Of a stretch of DNA of 64,000 bases, positions 57,201-64,000 are shown in pieces (position 1 is the stretch's first letter; every line of letters starts with the position of its first letter). Made by a program: the position numbers and the translations under genes. The stretch is from Eunapius fragilis (taxonomy: Eukaryota; Porifera; Demospongiae; Spongillida; Spongillidae). The notes beneath the pieces are model-generated. The model made no database searches, was not told the DNA's origin, and saw only the letters and a program-made list of their open reading frames with translations. The DNA lies in NCBI GenBank assembly GCA_963681505.1, contig OY811992.1, forward strand, positions 1,262,531 through 1,326,530, given 5' to 3'.

Positions 57201-58023
57201 TATATCCCTTTTGGGCGAGGTTAAAAGTGAGTCCCCCTCCCACCCCTACTAGGTAAGGGTTGATTACAGAGTTGTTCACTAACCTGTATCGATAAGCAAG
57301 TTGAATCAAATATGCTTTAGATCCGCAGTAGGAATTGTTAGCAAATGTGCAGTTTTCGATATTCATTTGAACTGAAGGATTGTAGTCTGATGCAGCATAG
57401 TCGACATAAAGCAACATGACACCCCCTTGTATCGATATGTCGCTATTATATGAGCAAGCCTTTTTCACGCCGATGAAAGAAAAAACGTTGTTTGTGAAGC
57501 TGGACTGTCCTGCCACGTTAATGCCTACGAGACACAGTCCCTCTGCCGTTCTTAGCATGGTCATGTTATCCATAACGACATCTGCGCAGCCGACAATAAC
57601 CACTGCGACGTTAACTTGCGGCAGCGGCGCAGAGAGGTCAATCAAAGTATTAGCGCCGCTGTAAAAATAAGCAGCGTAAGTATCGTTAAGCCCGCATCCA
57701 GTTATCGTGAGGCCTTGAAGCGTTAGGCGTGTGACGTTGAGAAATGCAAGTCCCAATCCAGGGGCACACGTGATCTGCACTCCTGCTCCATTACCGATCA
57801 ACGAGATATCCGATACGTTTCTAACGAGGTTGAACTTCTGTACGCAGTGGCATCCCGGCTGTATCTGGAGGTAATCACCAGAGGAGATACCTCCCAGTGC
57901 CAGATCGATGGTAGTTCCGTTGACCGCAGACCCGCACGGCTGGTTACAGGAAGAGGAGGGGCTGACCGTTACGTTTGAACAGCAGGTGAGCGTAAGACAG
58001 GCCAAGAAGACAGCTATCTTCAT
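54265..58023 (-). CDS. Large intronless beta-helix ectodomain plus multi-TM membrane protein
   Basis: A single uninterrupted frame of 1252 codons from the ATG at 58023 (an upstream in-frame ATG at 58113 would add 30 residues). The chosen start gives a clean signal peptide, MKIAVFLACLTLTCCSN. Next comes about 600 residues of irregular beta-helix-like repeats (alternating hydrophobics, NNxA, SFTNN, FKNN motifs, many N-x-S/T sites), as in pectate-lyase-like folds. A Cys-rich EGF-like segment follows (CQCSNATNSSGVGC, LLCGGCQDGYSAVFG, CMKC), then about nine membrane spans, first LGLLVFFAAVGIGIIAFLLYF. The tail is cytosolic, basic and proline-rich (KPKPKPP). The architecture is an adhesion or sensing receptor/channel-like protein. 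I recall similar large families in sponges, but no function is established here. Confidence 0.85.
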   Translation of the reverse strand: MKIAVFLACLTLTCCSNVTVSPSSSCNQPCGSAVNGTTIDLALGGISSGDYLQIQPGCHCVQKFNLVRNVSDISLIGNGAGVQITCAPGLGLAFLNVTRLTLQGLTITGCGLNDTYAAYFYSGANTLIDLSAPLPQVNVAVVIVGCADVVMDNMTMLRTAEGLCLVGINVAGQSSFTNNVFSFIGVKKACSYNSDISIQGGVMLLYVDYAASDYNPSVQMNIENCTFANNSYCGSKAYLIQLAYRYRLVNNSVINPYLVGVGGGLTFNLAQKGYSVNVNANKCVFEKNVAVYGSVASVYWYAGLQDSHVQFTNCTLKDNGVDGVDVSIVEQGVIGLVKDIVIPSSTYRPSYVLNRPNTVTILGTTFLNNVGIGVSIQSFYAMPSSILDHVTVDSCRFERNKAIAGSAIYALERKRHGLEEGTSLFVNNCIFDHNEVQGLTSAVVQVFSMNLTIKDSSFLNSKGTAIASIDSVITLEGEVEFINNAALLEGGALRMESIPFLLVRKNSSISFINNSAPLYGGAMYVDYTFGNLLIGFTRYTCFLYFESINVLCSELNSCPDISNVGVNMTFKNNTAYLGGNFYGVSFEGCPWAMQFIQLNRSVLEVMYEQSTIFHFDQRPNTSALVSTPTNTLEVENISVFSYMPGQQFKLRLKALDLYNHAVPAVATAQSLSTRLSPQLGDSGYILTAANSYLNTSVRVYGNWSDTINVTVYSLDTFVQSNLAISIHLTECLFGFEYNEMLGDCQCSNATNSSGVGCDGKLKVFDVTPDWWFGAGPDGMGVVYKRCLFDYCADLSRLVQPQALDKQCAYNRTGLLCGGCQDGYSAVFGTNKCMKCTDNTLGLLVFFAAVGIGIIAFLLYFNITLPDGYISGVVLYANLCSLFVPYFVEIFKLNPLPPLQILNLGVGFETCFYDGMTPLARAGLGLVFPAYLFILMVLFIFLASRSLRLSEYLAKSNFTPSKLVATLIVLSYNSITQSCFQILGVFDVIIFQEDGGNHKMYVWATDPSIGYFSYPHSVLCIIAVVLVAVYLIPLPIILILPSCTTRFPSFINHFVQKMKPQYDAFFSPYKDSCTFWIGLSLLLRVLLNMIYSFAVSYQAGVFVFISVIVAMFLYALLEPYKKHSHNAIHAYFFADVLILITIYLCHKLNPNETMAVFTALAYITLGIAYLVILLVLLWHMHPKLFGLFMSLKSKLKGHVKPEGPGGEPDHLPHVMELHVKGEQTDKPKPKPPKFSELREPIMDEGYLNVECRP

Positions 58024-58357
58024 TCTATTTAGGAGCTGATGAAGGAGGAGGGGGTGGTGGAGGTGATAGGAGTAACGACCATTCCTCAAGTGTCTTATAG
58101 ATACAAAACACATATATCAGCGGATTGCTTCCATATATAAGCATATCACATGCATAGGCGTAGGAAGCGGGGGGGCAGGGGGGGGGCTAGAGCCCCCCCC
58201 CCCCCCCCCCCCCACTTTGGACGGTGGGGTGGCTCAGCCCCCTCATATTTTGTGCCCATATTTATTATATTAAAATCGGTTAACTGGGCGAGACCATGGC
58301 AGGGGCAGATCAGAGATAATATATGGGCAGATACAGAGGGGGGGGGGGGGGGGGGGG
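58024..58357. other. 5' region of the beta-helix gene and G/C-run debris
   Basis: The first part should hold the promoter of the minus-strand gene. From about 58153 the text (ggcgtaggaagcggggggg, then C-runs and G-runs of 18-20 nt) resembles degenerate DNA-transposon ends, but no partner end or duplication was found. Confidence 0.4.
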
Positions 58358-58455
58358 TAGTCTCGTACCCAGACCCTACTGACGTAAGCATTATCGCATA
58401 ATGTATAATGCTACGTCTAGTGGGTCTGGGAAGCAAGTCGACGAAAGTTGTTCCA
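58358..58455 (+). repeat. Left 98-bp terminal inverted repeat
   Basis: Exact reverse complement of 59476-59573. Confidence 0.93.
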
Positions 58456-58560
58456 CGGCACAAGAATTCTGGTGCCCAATCAAATTACAGCCTTTCCGTG
58501 ACGTCAAAGATTGTCAATTTAATCGTTTCAAACCACTCCCATACATCATTAGACTTTACC

Positions 58561-59036
58561 GGAGTGATGGATTTAGATGGTGTGATTACTCGTGCAGCTG
58601 AAAGACTTGGTTTTTCTTTTGTGCGTCCAAACCAGCGCAAGGCAATCAAGGCATTCCTGGAAGGGCACGATGTATTCGTATCCTTACCGACGGGTAGCGG
58701 GAAATCTTTGTGCTACGCTGCTCTGCCATACGCCTTCGATGAGCTTCGTGGTCGAAGCGGCTCTATTGCGATCATCATATCTCCCTTAAAAGCTCTGATG
58801 AATAATCAAGTACGTATTGTGATATGTGCTGGCAAAGAGTACTGACTAATGCAGGTTGCTTCACTCACTTTAAAGGGGCTGTCAGCAGTGTATGCTTCTG
58901 GAGAGACGGGAGGAGATGAAAAGGAATTGGAGCTGATACACAGTGGACACTATCAAATCCTTTTCATTAGTCCTGAGCTTCTTTTGGTGAATCTGACGTG
59001 GAGGGACATGATTAGAACACAAACTGAGTACAAATA
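58561..59036 (+). pseudogene. RecQ-like DEAH/DEAD helicase fragment
   Basis: Two pieces separated by a 45-bp GT-AG intron (58564-58809, 58855-59036). The first has the Q-motif-like LGFSFVRPNQRKAIKAFLEG, Walker A (LPTGSGKSLCYAAL) and motif Ia (IIISPLKALMNNQ). The second has GLSAVYASGE and IHSGHYQILFISPELLL, matching RecQ subdomain 1. It ends before the DEAH box (stop at 59035-59037), so it cannot be an active helicase. Confidence 0.85.
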
Positions 59037-59269
59037 ACAGAAGCTAAAGAGTTTAGAGCTGCTTTATCTCCTGAAGTGTCATTGGTGATTTTACTTCTAA
59101 GCTCTGCCACACTAGAGCAGCCAAGGAGGTGCATTGCAGCTGTAAAGACGTGTGCTTGAGTTACCAGCTGTAGAAAATCCTCACATGCATTCATATCTTG
59201 TGACACATCAGTGGTAACACTCCTTCTATTCAATAGATTTCTCAGCTGATAAAGTGTCCCTTGATCCAT
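59012..59269 (-). pseudogene. C-terminal fragment of a second element-encoded protein
   Basis: 85-codon frame converging on the helicase fragment, with ACEDFLQLVTQAHVFTAAMHL. No domain I can name with confidence; its place inside the inverted repeats makes it a likely element gene remnant. Confidence 0.45.
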
Positions 59270-59475
59270 GCCTGATGTTGTTTTGTATAGCTTTGTCCAA
59301 ATGACCTAAGAGCATCAACAATCATAAAAACTACACACAACTACACACATGCACACACACTCATGCACACATGCACACATACATATATACCACAGGTGTT
59401 GATTAGACGCAAGTCAGGTGGCTAATTTATCACTTATCATTAAACATATACACCTTTTTATATGGCTTGTGTACC

Positions 59476-59573
59476 TGGAACAACTTTCGTCGACTTGCTT
59501 CCCAGACCCACTAGACGTAGCATTATACATTATGCGATAATGCTTACGTCAGTAGGGTCTGGGTACGAGACTA
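59476..59573 (-). repeat. Right 98-bp terminal inverted repeat
   Basis: Exact reverse complement of 58358-58455. Confidence 0.93.
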
Positions 59574-59819
59574 GGGGGGGGGGGGGGGGGGGGGGGTTTG
59601 AGGGTTGCAACCCCCTCTTTCGTATAAGGTACCTCCCCTTCTTCGCTAAGCAGCCCTCCCCCCCCACTTTTCTCATCGTGCCTGATATGGGAGGTGATCG
59701 CTGCCAAAATTCACGTCCCGTATTCAATGATTGGGGGGGGGGGGGGGGGGTGTTGTGAAATGTTGCAGATTATTACATAAGACAAGTACTATCATTCCAT
59801 ATCAACCTCTATTCCATAC

Positions 59820-61170
59820 TATTGCCTATTATTATTCCTGAATCCGTGTCTCCAAATCTCGTGATGGCTGCCGCTGCGAGAGTTGTTCCATCACTGAGAG
59901 GTGTTATTAACGCCCTAGTGCCAAAACAGGATGGTAGAAGCGTTTCATCTGACCAAATGGACGCGTTTATACTAACGATTGAGCTGGTGTATCGCGGGAT
60001 TCCATAATTTATATTGATCGAGCATACAGAGGGTCTGAATGTCAACGTCATACAGGCGTTTCCCCTCGAACGGTACATCGGCGTATGTCAGAGTCTTATC
60101 CATATCGTCGCAGTATGCCGAAGTTACAGATGAGTACCTAAAGGTAGTTATGAGCAGCATCCAGAAGTAATATCCATGGTGTGGGAATCGGCAAATGTGC
60201 GGTCATCTATTGGCTCGCGGTCTCAGAGTCCAACAACATCGCGTCCGCAAAATTCAGAGGAAGATTGATCCTAATGGATCGATATAAATGCGTCGCCTCT
60301 CCACTATAAATAGGCGTGTGTACCAGGTTCCGGGACCCAAATCTCTCTACCACATCGATGGAAATCATAAACTGATAAGGTACATGTATTAAATGTACTG
60401 TATACCCATGCAATTGATTTCCGTTGCATTTAGGTGGCGATTTGTATTACATGGTTGTATTGATGGCTACAGTCGCAGGATTGTTTACTTACATTGCTGT
60501 GACAATTATCGAGCTGACACAGTGCTCCATCTATTTATTGAGGGTGTAAGGCAGCTAGTGCTTCCTAGTCGAGTTCGTGGAGACAGAGGTGGAGAAAACA
60601 TTGGAGTAGCTAGATTTATGGTGGAGCATCCTTTAAGGGGACCGGAAAGAGGGAGCTTCATAGCTGGGCGCAGTGTTCACAATCAGCGTATTGAGAGGTT
60701 GTGGTTGGATGTATTTAACAAGTGCACTGTTGTTTTTTACAACCTGTTTTATGCCTTGGAGGAAGAAGGGGTTCTAGACTGTGCGAATGAAGTCCATCTG
60801 TTTTGTCTCCACTATGTATATACAAGTCGCATAAACAGAGCACTGGAGGTATTCAAGCATGGAACCTGCATCCTCTAAGTTCTAAAGGCAACCTGTCACC
60901 CTGTCAGCTTTGGATCACAGGATGTGAGTCAGTGTCTATGACAGATGTAAGTAATTTACACTTTTGCAAATTCTAATGGTGTTTGTGCACGTGCATGCGT
61001 AGGGTGAATCACAAAGGTTTGGTATTGATTGGACTGGACCTCATCCTGCCACTCCTGATGATAGAGAATTGAATGCAGTCGTTATTCCACCAATCACCTC
61101 CCTAGTACCAGAAGGTGTCCAACAGGAACTGCCAACCCACTTGGTCCAAGCTCTAATTATGGAGGTCCAC
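59820..61170 (+). pseudogene. Broken DDE integrase-core gene (mobile-element derived)
   Basis: Pieces of one integrase-like protein appear in order but with stops and shifts. They are SPRTVHRRMSES (about 60060-60090), EVTDEYLKVV then stop, LLARGLRVQQHRVRKIQRKI then stop, and YQVPGPKSLYHIDGNHKLIR, after which an intron-like gap to 60432 follows. The longest open piece is 60435-60878: [29 protein letters not shown] with the second catalytic Asp, and [16 protein letters not shown] one-base shift near 60855 then restores [19 protein letters not shown] distal exon-like piece, FGIDWTGPHPA, lies at about 61005-61170. HIDGNHK and GDRGGEN carry two of the catalytic acids and IERLW is near the third. 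The gene is clearly dead. Confidence 0.8.
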
Positions 61171-61321
61171 TTTAGAACTTGTTTTCAGTCAATTAACTTA
61201 ATTTTTATTCTACTGTTGTATAAGCAGTCAGATCACTTGTTTGACTGAGTCATCATTGTGCAGGGTAGAGGTTTCATGATGGCACATAAAACACGACTTT
61301 ACCATAGATATTATAATATCT

Positions 61322-61606
61322 ACAAGTGATAAAAACATTCTCTATGCGAGAAGGTTGGTGGTATATAGGAATCAAAGGCGATGGTGGTGTAAAAAGCAAG
61401 GGAACAAGGCTTCTGATTGAAAAGGAAAAATGAAATAGACCTATATTAGCACACACAGTTAAACATGACGACATGCTGCTAATATAGGTCTATTTCATTT
61501 TTCCTTTTCAATCAGAAGCCTTGTTCCCTTGCTTTTTACACCACCATCGCCTTTGATTCCTATATACCACCAACCTTCTCGCATAGAGAATGTTTTTATC
61601 ACTTGT
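61322..61606. repeat. Foldback: perfect 129-bp inverted repeat with 27-nt loop
   Basis: Arms 61322-61450 and 61478-61606 are reverse complements (for example acaagtgataaaaacattct at the outer left and its complement at the outer right). The loop is 61451-61477. There is no coding content. The structure fits a foldback/MITE-type element or an inverted duplication. Confidence 0.93.
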
Positions 61607-61781
61607 TTCCTAAATTTTTTTGTTGTATTGTATTTAGTTCTTGAAACATATAGACCTAGGTAGCAAGAACGTCAAATGACAGTTTTATTTTAGAATCTCG
61701 TGGCCATGCAATATGTAGGCGTGGGTGTGCCATTAAAACATTTCATTTTTTGCAATACATGTACACTTCATTTATTGTTTA

Positions 61782-62279
61782 TTACACAGTTATAAAATGT
61801 TTGTTTAGGCGCCTGGCCACGCCTCTTCTCCCGCCCCCGTCTTCCGCGTGGAGGGTATGGGTTAAACCTGGGTCCGGGGGAAAGGGTCCAGGAGCGTGTC
61901 CTGGTCCAGGATAGTGTCCTGGTCCAGGATACACATCAGTATATCCTGGTCCTGGACCTGGACGTGGCGGCGCGACTCCAGGACCTGCAGGGGGCTGGAC
62001 TCCTCCTGGACGTGGCGGAGCGACTCCAGGACCTGCAGGGGGCTGGACTCCTCCTGGACGTGGCGGAGCGACTGCAGGACCTGCAGGGGGCTGGACTCCT
62101 CCTGGACGTGGCGGAGCGACTGCAGGACCTGCAGGGGGCTGGAGTCCTGGACGTGGCGGAGCGATTCCAAGCTCATAGCGGCGGCGAGCCTGTGAAGGTG
62201 ATGGTGGCGATGGCTCAGGAGCGGTTGGAGACACGGCAGCCATGGCTCGCATCATGTCGTCGTCATCACTGTCGGACAT
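61782..62279 (-). CDS. Small proline-rich repeat protein, function unknown
   Basis: 165 codons from ATG at 62279. The N-terminus MSDSDDDDMMRAMAAVSPT has an acidic cluster followed by a hydrophobic helix-like stretch. The middle is four copies of a 14-16-residue repeat built on GVAPPRPGGVQPPAGP. The C-terminus is Pro/Gly/Tyr-rich (YPGPGHYPGPGHAPGPF) and ends with a basic patch (GGGRRGVARRLNKHF). The repeat is encoded by a 48-bp tandem DNA repeat (about 61970-62160), so the frame could be partly a by-product, but consistent ends, an acidic start and in-frame repeats favour a real gene. I cannot assign a family; it might be one exon of a larger gene. Confidence 0.5.
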   Translation of the reverse strand: MSDSDDDDMMRAMAAVSPTAPEPSPPSPSQARRRYELGIAPPRPGLQPPAGPAVAPPRPGGVQPPAGPAVAPPRPGGVQPPAGPGVAPPRPGGVQPPAGPGVAPPRPGPGPGYTDVYPGPGHYPGPGHAPGPFPPDPGLTHTLHAEDGGGRRGVARRLNKHFITV

Positions 62280-62880
62280 CTATCCATAACACAAATCAAT
62301 TAAATTATGGCATCAAATACACCACATCTTTTTATACCTTGCTCGAGGTAATAAACGATGATACGAATGAGCAAGCAAATATTGCGTATATATATATGCG
62401 AAAAATGGGGGAGGGGTGATTGAGTGATACATGCAAGGGTTCTGAAGGTCATGGGAAGGCCTGCCTCCATCCATTGTAAACACTGTAAGATGCAGATTAT
62501 TAACAGATACCTGCCCTGGGAAGGACTGCCTCCTTGTAAGTTTTTACTGCCAATTATAAGTTTAAGGACTGCCTCCTTAGTACGGGTGCACACCATATAT
62601 GGTCTACCTAGGTGTGATACAAGTAGTGATTATGGATTATGAACCTTAGAACTATGTCTGATGCATGTAGCTTCAAGTGGATGCCATGGGAGCAGGTCCC
62701 CATGATATCTCTGTTTGGTTAATGAGTATATTATCCACTCAAAGGTGGGGTGTCATTCAGAGCCCCAGCTCACTCATTATCCATGCAGCTTTTGACGCAT
62801 GTTTTTGTCATCAGCAGAAAGAAAATTATATGCACACAATACAGGGTGTGTGTACAATATATGATCCTACTTAATTTGGA

Positions 62881-63307
62881 AAGCATGTCTGTGTTAATTG
62901 ATCTTATGGCAAACAGACATACATGTTGATCTAGAAGTTCTTTGTATAGCAGAGAGCGGTAGTTCTATCTCATATGGGACGGTGTCCAGCAAAATCACCC
63001 TTTTGGATAGTTTTTCAAGTTCTCAAATTTTTTCATTTCCCATAAGAGCTTCTATCTAATGGTCCTTACACATCCTAAATTGGACTATCCATCATAAAGT
63101 TATTAGGCACTGAATTTATAATTAGCCATATATTTCAATGTGAGAGGTACTTTTCTTTTGCTTGTCCTGGGAAGTTTGATAAAGTATCATCGGGGTGACA
63201 CTGTTCCATATACAATTCACCCTGACCTCATTTAAAGGCTGACCAAATTCTGGATCACGTTTTGCCTTTCATTAATGATTCCCTCCTTGATGCATTGACC
63301 TTATTAC
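62881..63307. other. Spacer between the two duplicated segments
   Basis: AT-rich, no gene or structured element recognised. Confidence 0.4.
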
Positions 63308-63402
63308 TAACACAAATCAAAGCAAATCCTTAAATTCAAATATTGCATATCTTTTTATGCCTTGTTCTGAGGTAATACACAGTATGAGAAAGCATATAAA
63401 TA

Positions 63403-63425
63403 TGGGGGGGGGGGGGGGGGGGGGT
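63403..63425 (+). repeat. G-run of about 22 nt
   Basis: Homopolymer G; one of about a dozen dG/dC runs of 16-30 nt in the window (others near 1403, 22852, 32579, 33607, 33766, 46350, 47039, 50757, 58194, 58339, 59574 and 59733). Confidence 0.9.
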
Positions 63426-64000
63426 GGTTTAGTGATTCTGAAGGTCATGTGAAGGCCTGCCTCCTTTCTTCAGTGCTAAAATGTATATTGCTGCTATGCA
63501 TTCTAAACACTGTACAATGTAGATCATTAATCAGATACCCTGCCCTGGGAAGGACTGCCTCCTTGTTAGTTTTTACTGCCTAACACATTGGAATCAGCCA
63601 ATTATCATTGAAAGGACTGCCTCCTCTGTATGGGTGCACAACATATATTCTACCTAGGTGTGATAAAAGAATGCCATAATAGTATAGTTACAAGTCTGCT
63701 GATTATGAACTATGAACTATTTGCCATGGGAGCAGGTCCCCCATATATCTCTGTTTGGTTTATGAGATATATGTATTATCCACTCAAAGGTGGGGGTGTC
63801 ATGAGCCCCAGCTCACTCATTGTAGCCTGCTTTTGGCATATGTACCAAACATATTTTCATCATAGAACAGAACCTTGGACATTTACATGCATGCAATGTT
63901 GTATAACTTCAGCTGGGCCAATGTTTTATATTGATTGTGCAGGAGACAATCCCACAGTACTGGTGCTATGCACAATGATTAATTTCTCTAGTCACTTGCA

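Larger units (their letters stand above)
58358..59573. mobile_element. RecQ-helicase-bearing element bounded by perfect 98-bp inverted repeats
   Basis: 58358-58455 and 59476-59573 are exact reverse complements over 98 bp, beginning TAGTCTCGTACCCAGACC. G-runs flank both outer ends. Inside, the plus strand encodes a RecQ-type helicase N-terminal fragment and the minus strand (59012-59269) the end of another protein. At 1.2 kb it is likely a deletion derivative of a larger element in which two genes converged. Because of the G-runs no target-site duplication can be read. I do not assign a superfamily. Confidence 0.8.
62285..63850 (+). repeat. Diverged direct duplication of about 570 bp, offset about 1 kb
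   Basis: Segments of 62285-62880 recur in order at about 63308-63850. Examples are tctttttat.cctt.ct.gaggtaat, ctgaaggtcatg.gaaggcctgcctcc, ccctgggaaggactgcctcc, gccatgggagcaggtcccc, atctctgtttggtt.atgag and ccactcaaaggtggg. Small insertions and deletions separate the copies. No coding frame is conserved between them. Confidence 0.8.

Noticed and set aside
59012-59269. Assigning the minus-strand fragment in the RecQ element to a named domain of unknown function
   Set aside because: The resemblance is from memory only and the fragment is short; left unnamed.

Overview
The window is animal nuclear DNA: intron-rich genes with GT-AG splice sites, very short introns (46 to about 100 bp is common), and animal gene families such as an Islet LIM-homeobox factor, endophilin, SCAPER, JTB and GLMP. 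Gene density is high, several start codons of divergent genes lie only 100-150 bp apart, and one gene encodes an intronless large ectodomain with a polytopic membrane tail. Together these suggest an early-branching metazoan, most likely a sponge. That assignment is an inference, because no rRNA or mitochondrial marker is present.

Layout. 1-20 kb: the 3' end of an unidentified gene (+), JTB (-), HTATIP2/TIP30 (+), endophilin-A (-), ARL15 (+), FKBP8 with large repeat-filled introns (-), a secreted cyclophilin (-), and a GH27 alpha-galactosidase (+). 20-35 kb: mitoribosomal mL65/MRPS30 (-), SCAPER with about 31 exons (+), and an Islet-class LIM-homeobox gene (+). 37-42 kb: two tandem membrane-anchored copine/RGLG-type VWA genes (-) that share an almost identical stretch of about 740 bp including introns. 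42-51 kb: mitochondrial GTPase GFM2 (+), lysosomal membrane protein GLMP (-), and an ENSA/ARPP19-type PP2A-B55 inhibitor (+). 51.7-53.1 kb: an internally deleted hAT transposon with an intact 8-bp target-site duplication. 54.3-58.0 kb: an intronless 1252-1282 aa beta-helix plus multi-TM protein (-). 58.3-61.6 kb: mobile-element debris, comprising a RecQ-helicase fragment bounded by perfect 98-bp inverted repeats, a broken DDE-integrase gene and a 129-bp foldback. 61.8-64 kb: a small proline-rich ORF and a diverged non-coding tandem duplication.

Gene models were assembled by hand. Reading phase was carried across every exon junction, and for most genes the total length agrees with the family (SCAPER 1366 aa, GFM2 780 aa, GLMP 410 aa, ARL15 206 aa, endophilin 343 aa). 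Pathway links are loose, as expected for housekeeping synteny. GFM2 and mL65 act in mitochondrial translation, GLMP and alpha-galactosidase in lysosomes, and FKBP8 and cyclophilin are prolyl isomerase-family folding factors.

The most unusual theme is intronic minisatellites that have captured splice signals. In SCAPER and GFM2 the exon/intron boundary with its 5' splice site is part of the repeat unit, giving long rows of decoy donors. Elsewhere pyrimidine-rich repeats or C-runs abut 3' splice sites. Two introns use GC-AG boundaries.
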